DNA of 64,000 nt. Source: Hyphomicrobiales bacterium (lineage in GTDB: Bacteria > Pseudomonadota > Alphaproteobacteria > Rhizobiales > Rhizobiaceae). The notes under the pieces are model-generated. The model saw nothing but the letters and a program-made list of their open reading frames with translations. It had not been told where the DNA came from and searched no databases. Position 1 is the first letter of the stretch, and every line of letters begins with the position of its first letter. The position numbers and the translations under genes were made by a program. Where the stretch lies: positions 434,001 through 498,000 of the forward strand of contig UCHD01000001.1 of assembly GCA_900472175.1 (NCBI GenBank). Direction: 5' to 3'. This document shows positions 23,917 through 32,989 of this stretch, one piece after another.

Positions 23917-26010
23917 TTACATCTTCCCCGCCACCTTGATCGCGAACGCATATTCGAACGCGATTTCCTCCAGCCGCTGGAAGCGGCCCGACGCGCCGCC
24001 GTGGCCGGCATCCATGTTGGTCTTCATCAGGATCGGCTCGGAGCCGGTGGTTTTTTCGCGCAGCTTGGCCACCCATTTGGCCGGCTCCCAATAGGTGACG
24101 CGCGGGTCGGTGAGGCCGCCCAGCGCCAGGATCGCCGGATAGGGCTTTTCCGAGACGTTGTCGTAAGGGGAGTAGGCGGCCATGCGCTCATAGGCTTCCT
24201 TGGACTCGATCGGGTTGCCCCATTCCGGCCATTCGGGCGGCGTCAAGGGCAGCGTGTCGTCGAGCATGGTGTTGAGAACATCGACGAACGGCACGGCGGC
24301 GATCACGCCCTTGAATTTTTCGGGCGCCATGTTGGCAATCGCCCCCATCAGCATGCCGCCGGCCGAGCCGCCTTCGGCGACGATGTTGGCGTAGGAGGTG
24401 AACTTCTGTTGATTCAGATAGTCGGCCGCCGCGATGAAGTCCTTGAACGTATTGGTCTTCTTCTCCATCCTGCCGTCTTCGTACCATTGAAAACCCTTGT
24501 CCTTGCCGCCGCGGATATGGGCGATGGCATAGACGAAGCCCCGGTCCACCAGGGACAGGCAATTGGTGTTGAACGAGGCCGGAATGGCAATGCCATAGGC
24601 GCCGTAGCCATAGAGCAGGCAAGGCGCGGAACCGTCGAGCGGCGTATCCTTGCGGTAGAGCAGGGTGACCGGCACCTCGGCGCCATCCCAGGCCGGCGCC
24701 ATGACGCGGCGGGTGACGTAATCGTCGGGATTGTGGCCCGAAGGTACTTCCTGCGTTTTCAGGAGCGTGCGCTCGCGTGTCACCATGTTGTAGTCGTAGA
24801 GCTGGCTCGGCGTCGTCATCGAGGAATAGGAAAAGCGGATGACGTCGGTGTCGTATTCGGCGGCACCCTGCAGACCCAGCGAAAAAGCTTCCTCGGCAAA
24901 GGCGATCGCATGTTCCTCACCGGTGCGGCGGTCGCGGATCTTGATCTGCGGCAGGCCGGCCTCGCGCTCCAGCCAGACGAGGTGGCGGGCATAGGCGCCA
25001 TGCGAGATAATCAGCCGGCCGGCGGTGTGCGGCACCACGTCGGTCCAGTTCTCTCGATTCGGATTGTCAACCGGCGCCTGCATGATCTTGAAATCCTTGG
25101 CACCATCGGCATTGGTCAGGATGTAGAAGACATCGCCGCCCTCCGAGAGCGAATATTCGAGGCCGGTTTCGCGCGCAGCCACCAGCTTTGGTTTGCCGGT
25201 AAGATCGGAGGTCCGAAGCAGCCAGTATTCGCTGGTCTCGTGGTCGTGGATGTCGATGTAGATGAAGTCATCGAGCATCGAGCCGCCGACGCCCATGAAG
25301 AAGCCCGGATCCTCTTCCTCGTAGACCAGCCGGTCGTCGCTCTGCGGCGTGCCGATGATATGGTGGAAGATCTTCGACGGACGATGGTTGTCGTCAAGCA
25401 CGGTGTAGAAGAAGCTCTTGCCATCCGGCGCCCAGGCGCCGCCGCCGCCGGTGTTTTCGATGACATCGGCAAGGTCTTCGCCGGTCGAAAGGTCACGGAC
25501 GCGCAGCGTATAATATTCCGAGCCCTTGTCGTCATAGCTCCATAGGCCGCGGCTGTGATCGGTCGAGTGATCGACGCCGCCCAGCCGGAAATAGGCCTTG
25601 CCCTCGGCTTCCTTGTCGCCGTCGAGAAGCACGCTGCGTTCGCCGCCATCGCGCGGCGTGCGGAAGAACGACGGCTGCTCGCCGCCCGTCACATAGAAGG
25701 TACCGTAGGCAAACGGCCCATCTTTCATCGGAACCGAGCTGTCATCTTCCTTGATGCGGCCCTTCATCTCGGCAAACAGCGTCTTCTGCAGGGCTTCGGT
25801 ATCGGCCATCGCCGCCTTCATATAGGTATTCTCGGCCTCCAGGTGCTGGCGGATTTCCGGGTCGAGGATCGACGGGTCCTTGAACATCGCCTGCCAGTTA
25901 TCGGCGCGCAGCCACGCATAGTCGTCCGTCCGTGTGATGCCATGGCGGGTATCCGTGACAGGCTTTTTCGGCGCGGCGGGAGCAGGTGGCAGGTTCTTGA
26001 AGATGGACAA
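23917..26010 (-). CDS. ptrB: Oligopeptidase B (S9A serine peptidase)
   Basis: A 697-residue prolyl-oligopeptidase family enzyme of usual length. An N-terminal seven-bladed propeller (residues about 70-400) covers the C-terminal alpha/beta-hydrolase domain. The nucleophile is in EGGSAGGMLMG, the catalytic Asp in the LTDPRVTYWEPAKW region, and the His in DAGHGGASGRF. It cleaves short peptides after basic residues in the cytoplasm. No signal peptide is seen. It is followed by the hypothetical gene at 23372-23836. Confidence 0.92.
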   Translation of the reverse strand: MSIFKNLPPAPAAPKKPVTDTRHGITRTDDYAWLRADNWQAMFKDPSILDPEIRQHLEAENTYMKAAMADTEALQKTLFAEMKGRIKEDDSSVPMKDGPFAYGTFYVTGGEQPSFFRTPRDGGERSVLLDGDKEAEGKAYFRLGGVDHSTDHSRGLWSYDDKGSEYYTLRVRDLSTGEDLADVIENTGGGGAWAPDGKSFFYTVLDDNHRPSKIFHHIIGTPQSDDRLVYEEEDPGFFMGVGGSMLDDFIYIDIHDHETSEYWLLRTSDLTGKPKLVAARETGLEYSLSEGGDVFYILTNADGAKDFKIMQAPVDNPNRENWTDVVPHTAGRLIISHGAYARHLVWLEREAGLPQIKIRDRRTGEEHAIAFAEEAFSLGLQGAAEYDTDVIRFSYSSMTTPSQLYDYNMVTRERTLLKTQEVPSGHNPDDYVTRRVMAPAWDGAEVPVTLLYRKDTPLDGSAPCLLYGYGAYGIAIPASFNTNCLSLVDRGFVYAIAHIRGGKDKGFQWYEDGRMEKKTNTFKDFIAAADYLNQQKFTSYANIVAEGGSAGGMLMGAIANMAPEKFKGVIAAVPFVDVLNTMLDDTLPLTPPEWPEWGNPIESKEAYERMAAYSPYDNVSEKPYPAILALGGLTDPRVTYWEPAKWVAKLREKTTGSEPILMKTNMDAGHGGASGRFQRLEEIAFEYAFAIKVAGKM

Positions 26011-26341
26011 GCAAATCTCCGGGGGTGCGAGGGGTCTATGTCCGAGATAGAGGCCGGATGGGCAAGGTTCAAGCTGAAAGTCGCCCGGGGTAATCCAGTG
26101 GAAAGCAACTTCAGGTGGCGGACCCCCCCTCCCGGCGCGATTGTTGGCATTTTCGAGTGTCCTTGGACGTCTTGATTGCCAGCCTTAACTTACTGTTAGC
26201 GCAATTACCTCAGATTGCGCTACGGCGTGATGTGATTGCGCCCCGGCGCGATGTTCTTGCTGCGCTTTGCCAGAGGCATCATGCCTCGTTCCCGTCATTT
26301 TTCGATCAGCGCGCGGTCAGTTGCCCAGCCGGAGTTCCGAC
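26011..26341. other. Divergent promoter region with a small hairpin
   Basis: These 331 bases separate oligopeptidase B and the chemoreceptor gene. GCGCAAT and ATTGCGC (26199-26220) form a 7-bp inverted repeat with an 8-base spacer. Nothing else is recognised. Confidence 0.45.
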
Positions 26342-28255
26342 ATGAGTTTTCGCAATCTCTCCATTCTCCAGAAGATCAGCCTTGTGGTTTTCGTCATGGG
26401 CCTGTCCTGTCTGGTCATCGCGTCGGTTGGCGCTCGTGGTATTTCGGCTTTGGAAACCGCCATCGTCTCGGTCGGCGCCAAGGAGGAGGTCGCCCGCGAA
26501 GCCATGGATCTGCGCGTCGATATCATCGCCATCAGCCGCATGACCTACCAGCTGGCAGCGCAACCGGAAAAGGCAGCGGACTACCGCGCCGAGACCGACA
26601 AGCGCGCCAAGGAAATGCTGGAACGGCTGCCGAAGATCGCGGCCGCCGCAGACGAAACCGAGCTGAAACAGCTGCAGGCCATCCGGGCCACGCTTGAAGC
26701 CTATTTCGGCGAAATCCACGCCATGGTCGGTATTGCCGAAGCCAGCCCGCAGGATGCCGCCGCCATCAAGACCGGTCTCGACAAGGCGCTCGATGCGCAG
26801 AAGATCGTCACCAGCACCGTCAAGGTCTACAGCACCTATTCGGGCGAGGCACTGGCTGCAGCCCGTGCCGAGGCCTTGCAGTCCTCGTCGGTCGCACTCG
26901 CCATTGCCGTCTTCGCGGCTGCCGGCTGTATCGTCGTCGGCGCCGTCGTCAGCCTGCTGGTTGCCCGTCGCGGTATTTCCGCGCCGGTTCGCGATCTGAC
27001 GGCCGCAATGAGCCGTCTTGCTGAAGGCAATCTCGACAGCACTGGCACAGACGCCACCCGCAAGGACGAGATCGGCGAAATGGCCCGTGCCGTTGAAGTG
27101 TTCCGCCGCAATGCGCTGGTGATGCGCGACATGAAAGCCCAGGAAGCGGCCTTGCATGCGCTCAGCAGCGATCTCCAGTCGAGCATCAGCGCGGTCGTTG
27201 CCGCAGCCGTTGCCGGTGATTTCACCGGCCGTATCGGCAAGGATTACCAGAACGACGACCTCAACCGCTTTGCAGGCAGCGTCAACGAACTGGTCGGCAG
27301 CGTCGATCTTGCCGTCACCGAAGTGCGCCGCGTCATCGCAGCGCTTGCCGATGCCGATCTGTCGGAAAGCATGGAAGGCCATTTCAACGGCGCCTTCGCC
27401 GAACTGCAGCAGAACGTCAACGCCACAATGGTGACGCTGCGCTCGACCATGAACAATGTGCGCGGCGCGGCCGGCACGATCAAGGACAGCTCGGCCGAAC
27501 TGAGTTCGGCCGCCAACGACCTGTCGAAGCGCACGGAGCAGCAGGCGGCAGCGCTTGAGGAAACCGCCGCCGCCCTCGACGAAATCACCGCGACCGTCCG
27601 CACTTCGTCGGCCCGCGCCAACGAGGCCCGCGACATGGTTCGCGAGACCAAGGAAAGCGCCGGAAAGTCCGGCGAGATCGTCCGCAACGCCGTCACTGCG
27701 ATGAGCCGGATCGAAGGTTCGTCCAGCCGCATCAGCCAGATCATCGGCGTCATCGACGAGATCGCCTTCCAGACCAATCTCCTGGCGCTGAACGCCGGCG
27801 TCGAAGCGGCACGCGCAGGGGAGGCGGGACGCGGTTTTGCCGTCGTTGCCCAGGAAGTTCGTGAACTGGCACAGCGCTCCGCCAATGCCGCCAAGGAGAT
27901 CAAGGCGCTGATCAGCGCGTCTACCTCCGAAGTCGAGGGCGGTGTCTCGCTGGTACGGGCGACCGGCGATGCGCTGGTCGAGATTGAAAAACTGGTGCTG
28001 CGCGTCAACGATCACGTCGAGAGCATCGCCACGGCGGCGCGCGAACAGTCGACGGCGCTGGCCGAGATCAACACGTCGGTAAACCACATGGACCAGATGA
28101 CCCAGAAGAATGCTGCCATGGTTGAAGAAACCACGGCCGCCAGCGAGACGCTCGCCGACGAAAGCCGCCAGCTGCAGAGCCTGCTTGCGCGCTTCAAGCT
28201 GGAAGAAACCAGCCGTTCGCAGCCGATGCAGCAGCGCACCCGCTACGCGGCCTGA
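26342..28255 (+). CDS. Transmembrane methyl-accepting chemotaxis protein
   Basis: A 637-residue chemoreceptor. A membrane helix (about 10-33), a helical periplasmic sensor (about 34-185), a second membrane helix (about 186-210), a HAMP domain and a second HAMP-like linker are followed by the cytoplasmic signalling hairpin with the tip [28 protein letters not shown] near residue 473. The C-terminus lacks a CheR-binding NWETF pentapeptide. It senses an unknown ligand and controls CheA. The start at 26342 removes 25 non-membrane residues from a longer ORF. It is a single-gene unit with a terminator-like hairpin after it. Confidence 0.92.
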   Translation: MSFRNLSILQKISLVVFVMGLSCLVIASVGARGISALETAIVSVGAKEEVAREAMDLRVDIIAISRMTYQLAAQPEKAADYRAETDKRAKEMLERLPKIAAAADETELKQLQAIRATLEAYFGEIHAMVGIAEASPQDAAAIKTGLDKALDAQKIVTSTVKVYSTYSGEALAAARAEALQSSSVALAIAVFAAAGCIVVGAVVSLLVARRGISAPVRDLTAAMSRLAEGNLDSTGTDATRKDEIGEMARAVEVFRRNALVMRDMKAQEAALHALSSDLQSSISAVVAAAVAGDFTGRIGKDYQNDDLNRFAGSVNELVGSVDLAVTEVRRVIAALADADLSESMEGHFNGAFAELQQNVNATMVTLRSTMNNVRGAAGTIKDSSAELSSAANDLSKRTEQQAAALEETAAALDEITATVRTSSARANEARDMVRETKESAGKSGEIVRNAVTAMSRIEGSSSRISQIIGVIDEIAFQTNLLALNAGVEAARAGEAGRGFAVVAQEVRELAQRSANAAKEIKALISASTSEVEGGVSLVRATGDALVEIEKLVLRVNDHVESIATAAREQSTALAEINTSVNHMDQMTQKNAAMVEETTAASETLADESRQLQSLLARFKLEETSRSQPMQQRTRYAA

Positions 28256-28277
28256 TATCAGGTCCACATGGATGATG

Positions 28278-28318
28278 AAAAAGGGGGAGGGCAGCGATGT
28301 CCTCCTCCTCTTTATTTT
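28278..28318 (+). terminator. Terminator after the chemoreceptor gene
   Basis: AAAAAGGGGGAGG (28278-28290) and CCTCCTCCTCTTT (28301-28313) form an imperfect purine/pyrimidine stem over a 10-base loop, followed by a T-rich tail (TATTTTA). Confidence 0.6.
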
Positions 28319-28406
28319 AGATATTACTTAAAAATAGACGGAACTGCCTTCACGCCGTAGAATGCAACCTTGCAATAGGTGCAGGGCTCGGGGCGGGAGC
28401 GCGTCA

Positions 28407-29231
28407 ATGCCTATTTTCATGGACCGGCATGAACTGACGGGAACCACGGCGGCAGACGTTGCCGAGGCGCATCGCAGGGACCTCGACATTCAGGATCAGT
28501 ACGGCGTCAAATTCCTCACCTACTGGTTCGACCAGCGGCGCGGGACGGCATTTTGCCTGATGGACGCACCGGACGCCGAAACGGCGCAATGTGTGCACCG
28601 CGAGGCGCACGGGCTGGTTTCCGGCGAGGTTGTCGAAGTCGCGCTGTCGGCGGTCGAGGCATTTCTTGGCCGGATACACGACCCCGAACCGCTGCCGGGC
28701 CAATCCTCGGCCAAAATGGATTCCGGCCACCGGGCGATCCTGTTCACCGATATCGTCGGCTCCACCGCGATGACGTCGCGGCTTGGCGATCGCATGGCGG
28801 CCGAACTGGTGAGGGCGCATGACGCTGTGGTGCGCCGGTGCCTCGAGCATTTTTCCGGCCGCGAAGTGAAGCACACCGGCGACGGCGTCATGGCGACATT
28901 TGCCTCGATAACCGCAGCCGTCGATTGCGCCAGGGCAATCCAGCAGGAGTTTGCACGCTACAATCTCGGCAATGCCGAGCCGCTTCATATCCGTATCGGG
29001 CTGGATTGCGGCGAACCCGTCGAAGACAGCAACGATCTGTTCGGGTCCACCGTGCAGCTGGCAGCCCGCCTTTGCGATGCCGCCAATGGCGATCAGATCC
29101 TCGTGTCGGAAAACATCTTCCGGGAATACGGTGCCGCCGATCTGTTCACGGCGGCAAAGCGCCGCCGGCTGAAGGGGTTTTCAAAACCCATCCTGGCGTT
29201 TCGATGCGAATGGGTGGGCGCCGGCGCATAG
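28407..29231 (+). CDS. DUF4242 - class III nucleotide cyclase fusion
   Basis: A 274-residue protein. The first about 85 residues (MPIFMDRHELTGTTAADVAEAHRRDLDIQDQYGVKFLTYWFD...) match DUF4242, a ferredoxin-like fold linked to nickel binding in SCO4226. From residue about 108 a class III cyclase domain follows: AILFTDIVGSTAMTSRLGD with the metal-binding Asp, HTGDGVMATF with the second Asp, and HIRIGLDCGEPVEDSNDLFGSTVQLAARLCD. It should make cAMP, since the substrate-determining region is adenylate-like. The start at 28407 follows GGGAG. Soluble; the sensory input is presumably the DUF4242 part. Confidence 0.85.
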   Translation: MPIFMDRHELTGTTAADVAEAHRRDLDIQDQYGVKFLTYWFDQRRGTAFCLMDAPDAETAQCVHREAHGLVSGEVVEVALSAVEAFLGRIHDPEPLPGQSSAKMDSGHRAILFTDIVGSTAMTSRLGDRMAAELVRAHDAVVRRCLEHFSGREVKHTGDGVMATFASITAAVDCARAIQQEFARYNLGNAEPLHIRIGLDCGEPVEDSNDLFGSTVQLAARLCDAANGDQILVSENIFREYGAADLFTAAKRRRLKGFSKPILAFRCEWVGAGA

Positions 29232-29263
29232 TGCCGCGGGCGAGTTTATGCTCGGGCGGCGCT
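29230..29263 (+). terminator. Possible terminator after the cyclase gene
   Basis: AGTGCCGC pairs with GCGGCGCT (one G-T wobble) and CGAG with CTCG around a TTTATG loop, with a 3-versus-1 internal loop between. A short TTTC tail follows the stop codon region. Confidence 0.4.
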
Positions 29264-29277
29264 TTCGTGGCAAACCG

Positions 29278-29943
29278 TCAACGGCGTGCGACGGTCAGAA
29301 ACTGCCAGATTTCCCTGCAATCGGCCACCACGGTCCAGTTTTCCGTGTAGTTCCTGTCGAGTTGCAGGCGGCGAAAATAATGGCCGTCCATGCCGCTGCT
29401 CAGGCGGTAGCCGATCAGGCCCGGGCGCGATTTGATATAGTAGGACGTGTTCGACCCGTATCGCTCGATCTCCCGCATCGTCAAGGACGAGGGGCCGACA
29501 ATGCTCATGTCGCCACGCAGCACGTTGAAGAGCTGCGGCAGCCCATCCAGGCCCAGTTGCTGAAGGACGGCGCCAAGCGGTGGAAGCGACACGTCGGGTT
29601 GATGTTTGCGTGTCCACAGCGTTTCCGCCGTTACCGCCAGATTCTGGGTTGCCAGATGCTGGGCGAAGTCCGCCCCGCCTGACGGCGACGAGGTGCGAAA
29701 CTTCAGGCGATCGAGGGATACGCCATCATAGCCGATCTCGGCATGGCCGCAAATGACCGATCCTGTCGTCGACAGTTTCACCAGTGCGGCGATCATCAGG
29801 ATAAGCGGCAGGAAGATCAGGATGATCGAAATGGAAATGAATATATCGATGAAACGCTTCGTGAATCCTCCAGTGGGCCTGTACTGGAGGTTGACGATAT
29901 GCAGGAGGGAAGACTTACCGTTTCTTGCTGCCGACGATACCAT
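29278..29943 (-). CDS. ExoY-like sugar-1-phosphate transferase with altered active site
   Basis: A 221-residue monotopic phosphoglycosyltransferase of the ExoY/WcaJ type that normally puts the first sugar phosphate on undecaprenyl phosphate. The N-terminal membrane helix (FTKRFIDIFISISIILIFLPLILMIAALVKL) and the KFRT and LPQLFNVLRGDMSIVGP segments are clear. The catalytic Asp-Glu dyad, normally LDELPQ, reads LDGLPQ (Asp133-Gly134, codon GGG), and the conserved GPRP reads GPSS. Both changes hit key residues, so it may be inactive or specialised. The start at 29943 is uncertain; an upstream ATG at 30060 overlaps the glycosyltransferase gene. Confidence 0.8.
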   Translation of the reverse strand: MVSSAARNGKSSLLHIVNLQYRPTGGFTKRFIDIFISISIILIFLPLILMIAALVKLSTTGSVICGHAEIGYDGVSLDRLKFRTSSPSGGADFAQHLATQNLAVTAETLWTRKHQPDVSLPPLGAVLQQLGLDGLPQLFNVLRGDMSIVGPSSLTMREIERYGSNTSYYIKSRPGLIGYRLSSGMDGHYFRRLQLDRNYTENWTVVADCREIWQFLTVARR

Positions 29944-30040
29944 GTTGCGCTCGAAATATTTTGGATTGTCACAAGACCTGCTTTGCAGTCCAGGCCGGAA
30001 AGCCTGGAACGTCAGCGCGGCGCCACTGCAGTCAAGGTAA

Positions 30041-31078
30041 CTATGCGGCCAGGTCCGCATTAGGGACGTTTTTTACCGCAGTCACATCCGTCATCACTTT
30101 GCGGTTCATGATGAAGAACACGAAGTTGGCAGGGCTGCGCAGCAGAAATGCCGGATGCTGCGATACCAGCTTGGTGAAGACCTTGGGGTCCGGCAGAAAC
30201 CTCTTCGCCGCCCCGCGCAGCAACGCATAGACATAGGCGCCCTCGTAAAGCCTCTGCCTGAAGGCGATCGTCTCGGCATCCATGGAATAGATGCGGGCAT
30301 TGTTGCGCATGTAATTGTACTGAATGGCAAGGCAGCCCTGGATGCTGATCGACTTCGGGCTCTCCCAGGAGACGTTCGACCAGTAGAGGTTCAGGCCTTC
30401 GCCGCAGCTGACATTGACGCGCATATCCACCGCGGTTGCATTGTCGATCGACAGCTCGATCCAGAAGATGTGATCCTCGCCGGCGCTTCTCAGCGACGTA
30501 TTGAAGCGAAGATTCGGGTTTTTGCGGAAATTGTAGAGGACCGTCGATGTCTGCGGCGGGCACTCGCGTATCATCGTGCGGGTGAGTTCTCCGGCCGTAA
30601 AAACCTTGACCATCTGGGAATGCCCGGCGCTGCGGTTTTGGCTGAGCGCCTGCCAGGTTTCGGGCAGGCAGCGGAAATAATCGCCGTAGTGCTTGCTCCT
30701 CACATGATTGCAGAAGAAGAAATCGCTTTTCCGCAGCGCCGACATGGCCCTTTGGATGTGCAGCGGTGTCCATATGTCGTCGGAGTCCAGAAACGAGACA
30801 AAATCGATCTCTTCGCCAGCGAGACTGTCCAGACCGGTGTTGCGGGCACCGGCAGGCCCGGAATTGGCCTGGGTGATGACGTTGAGCGCATGGCTGGGCT
30901 TGAACGAGAACCCTTCGAGTTCCTTGCTGGCAGGGTGCGGCGAGGCGTCATCGACGATAACGACTTTCAGCTTAACCCCGGCCGGTAGCTGTTGCAGTGC
31001 AACAGATTCAAGCGCCCGGCGCAAAATTCCGTCTTCTGCCTGATAGAACGGTATTATGACAGCGATATTGGTCGTCAT
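30041..31078 (-). CDS. ExoW-like family 2 glycosyltransferase
   Basis: A 345-residue GT-A glycosyltransferase. The nucleotide-sugar site is IAVIIPFYQAEDGILRRALESV, then VVIVDDASPH, NSGPAGARNTGLD and the metal-binding DXD-like FLDSDDIW. The opening resembles ExoW and ExoO, which add glucose in succinoglycan synthesis. It likely extends a lipid-linked oligosaccharide at the cytoplasmic face. The sugar-transferase gene follows on the same strand, so the two form a small polysaccharide operon. No polymerase or flippase gene is present in the window. Confidence 0.85.
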   Translation of the reverse strand: MTTNIAVIIPFYQAEDGILRRALESVALQQLPAGVKLKVVIVDDASPHPASKELEGFSFKPSHALNVITQANSGPAGARNTGLDSLAGEEIDFVSFLDSDDIWTPLHIQRAMSALRKSDFFFCNHVRSKHYGDYFRCLPETWQALSQNRSAGHSQMVKVFTAGELTRTMIRECPPQTSTVLYNFRKNPNLRFNTSLRSAGEDHIFWIELSIDNATAVDMRVNVSCGEGLNLYWSNVSWESPKSISIQGCLAIQYNYMRNNARIYSMDAETIAFRQRLYEGAYVYALLRGAAKRFLPDPKVFTKLVSQHPAFLLRSPANFVFFIMNRKVMTDVTAVKNVPNADLAA

Positions 31079-31650
31079 CTCAAGCCCCACACTATAGTTA
31101 CGGTTAGACTTTCTACCGGGAGTTGTTTTGTGCTTTATGAATTTTTATTTGTGTAAAGAGTTGGAATAAACAAAAATACTGTGCAGTTCGCCTAAAATTC
31201 GAGCAGGAAAAGCGGCGAATTTGTGACGAAATGATGAAATTTTGTCTTGGTAATCAAATTGTAACGCAGTTTTAATCTTACTATTCTGTGCGTACACCAG
31301 TTATTATGGATGATCAATAGTAGTTGACGCGAATGTACCCGCAGCGCTTTGACCTTTATTGGGGTGGAATCGGCGCAAGCGCTGAGGCGGGGAGCCTCGG
31401 ATCAGGCCAGGTCATTGATGTTGCATTGCAATATCGGGCGAGTTGTGCTGCCCGATGGAATATCCCGCGTCGTCCCTTAAATCGGATTTGTTGCGCCGGC
31501 TGACCGGTGTTTCTCCATGTCTGAAAATGTGCGGCTGCCCACCCTCGACACCGCCAAATGCCATGGGCCGCATTTTCCATCTGGACAACGGGATTGTAAC
31601 TTTATAACAGATAACCGTTACGTTATTACATAATTATTTTAGGAGAAACC
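31079..31650. other. AT-rich intergenic region
   Basis: These 572 bases lie between the divergent glycosyltransferase and aztD-like genes. The first 250 bases are clearly richer in A+T than the surroundings, and the last 60 hold the Zur-like box of the aztD-like gene. AT-rich upstream regions of polysaccharide genes are typical MucR targets in rhizobia. I see no credible gene here. Confidence 0.55.
31596..31621 (+). promoter_or_regulatory. Candidate Zur box ahead of the aztD-like gene
   Basis: GTAACTTTATAAC (31596-31608) matches 11 of 13 positions of GTAATGTTATAAC, the half of the alphaproteobacterial Zur site I recall. GTTAC at 31617-31621 closes an outer inverted repeat. It lies about 50 bp before the start codon of a zinc-chaperone-like gene, which fits zinc-regulated expression. 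Confidence 0.5.
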
Positions 31651-32880
31651 ATGCCGATCCATCCAGGCAAACCAATGCAGGCCGCTGCCATTCTGGCGCT
31701 GACGGCGCTGTCTCCCCTTCCGGCTTTCGCCGACGATCATCAAGAAACATGGCGGCTGTTCGTCGCCGATCACACCCAGCCGGTGGTGCGGGCGCTCGAT
31801 GTGACCAGTGGCAAGGAGCTGGGCCGGTTCGATCTTGGCGGTTACGCCGCACTGTCCTTGAGCGACAGCGGCAAGACAGTTTTTGCGGTGCAGGGCGACA
31901 AGGACACGGTGCAGGTCATCGCATCCGGCATTGCGCTGTCCGATCATGGCGAGCATCGGGATATCGAGATTTCCGATCCGAAACTGCTGCCCGGCGGCAT
32001 CACCGGCAAGAAGCCGGGCCATGTGGTCACCCATGGCGACGATGTGGCGGTCTTTTACGATCGCGGCGGCAAGGTCGATCTGTTTCAGGAAAGCGCGCTG
32101 CTCGAAGGCAAGGGGATTGCCGCAAGTGTCGATACCACTGCCGCGCATCACGGTGTCGCCGTGCCGATGGGCAAGCATATCCTCGTTTCCGTGCCCAATA
32201 TGACGACGGAAGTGAAGCCTGACGAGCTTCCGCCACGGCTTGGCCTGCGCATCGTCGACCGGGAAGGCAAGCAGGTCGGTGATGTCGCCACATGCACGGG
32301 CCTGCATGGCGAAGCGTCGTCGGCGCGGCTGGTCGCCTTCGGTTGCGCGGAAGGGGTGCTGGTTGCCCGGCCGAGCGGGCTCGACGGCCCGAAGCTGGAA
32401 ATGGTCGCCTATGGCAGCGATCTGCCGGAGGGCAAGGTATCGACCCTGCTCGGCGGCCGGTCGATGCAGTTCTTTCTCGGCAATTACGGTGAAGACAAGG
32501 TTGTGCTGATCGATCCGGACGCCGCGTCACCCTATCGCTTGGTCGAACTTCCCACCCGCCGTGTCGATTTCATCCTCGATCCGGCCAATGTTCGCAACGC
32601 CTATATCCTGACGGAAGATGGCAAGCTGCATGTGCTGGATGTCGTCAGCGGCGAGATCGTCCGGTCCGCTGGCGTCACCGAGCCCTATAGCAAGGATGGC
32701 CATTGGCGCGATCCGCGTCCGCGGCTTGCGGTTGCCGGCGACAGCATCGCCATCACCGACCCGCGCCACAGCCTGGTGCGGATGATCAACAACGAAACGT
32801 TGAAGCAAACCGCGACCATTTCCGTCGAAGGCATGCCCTTCGCGATCGTCGCGGCCGGTGGCTCCGGTGCGACGCACTGA
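31651..32880 (+). CDS. AztD-like periplasmic zinc metallochaperone
   Basis: A 409-residue secreted protein: signal peptide (MPIHPGKPMQAAAILALTALSPLPAFA) followed by a beta-propeller built of about seven repeats. His-rich segments such as TTAAHHGVAVPMGKH, KPGHVVTHGDD and SKDGHWRD, and a Cys pair (TCTGLHGE, AFGCAEG), match AztD. AztD is a zinc chaperone that hands zinc to the AztC solute-binding protein of the aztABCD importer in Paracoccus. Here no aztA, aztB or aztC is adjacent. The ribosome site is AGGAG and a Zur-like box lies upstream. Confidence 0.82.
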   Translation: MPIHPGKPMQAAAILALTALSPLPAFADDHQETWRLFVADHTQPVVRALDVTSGKELGRFDLGGYAALSLSDSGKTVFAVQGDKDTVQVIASGIALSDHGEHRDIEISDPKLLPGGITGKKPGHVVTHGDDVAVFYDRGGKVDLFQESALLEGKGIAASVDTTAAHHGVAVPMGKHILVSVPNMTTEVKPDELPPRLGLRIVDREGKQVGDVATCTGLHGEASSARLVAFGCAEGVLVARPSGLDGPKLEMVAYGSDLPEGKVSTLLGGRSMQFFLGNYGEDKVVLIDPDAASPYRLVELPTRRVDFILDPANVRNAYILTEDGKLHVLDVVSGEIVRSAGVTEPYSKDGHWRDPRPRLAVAGDSIAITDPRHSLVRMINNETLKQTATISVEGMPFAIVAAGGSGATH

Positions 32881-32937
32881 TTGGTGCCAGAGGATTGAAA
32901 GCGCGCGTGTCGAAAACGCCGTGGGCTTGAAATGAAA

Positions 32938-32968
32938 ATGGCCCGCACCCCATGCAGGTGCGGGCCAT
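32938..32968. terminator. Terminator between the convergent aztD-like and beta-helix genes
   Basis: Arms ATGGCCCGCACC and GGTGCGGGCCAT with a 7-base loop. On the minus strand it is followed by TTTCATTTC, so it mainly ends the beta-helix gene transcript and probably also blocks the convergent one. Confidence 0.7.
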
Positions 32969-32989
32969 CGTTACTATTATCCTCGCTGA

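Noticed and set aside
23884-25545. A 553-codon ORF opposite oligopeptidase B
   Set aside because: The catalytic motifs are on the minus strand; this frame has no domain signature.
26306-28267. A 653-codon ORF opposite the chemoreceptor gene
   Set aside because: The plus strand has the complete chemoreceptor domain series; the other reading has only low-complexity composition.
31356-31580. A 74-codon minus-strand ORF in the AT-rich intergenic region
   Set aside because: No ribosome site, atypical composition and no similarity to a known family.
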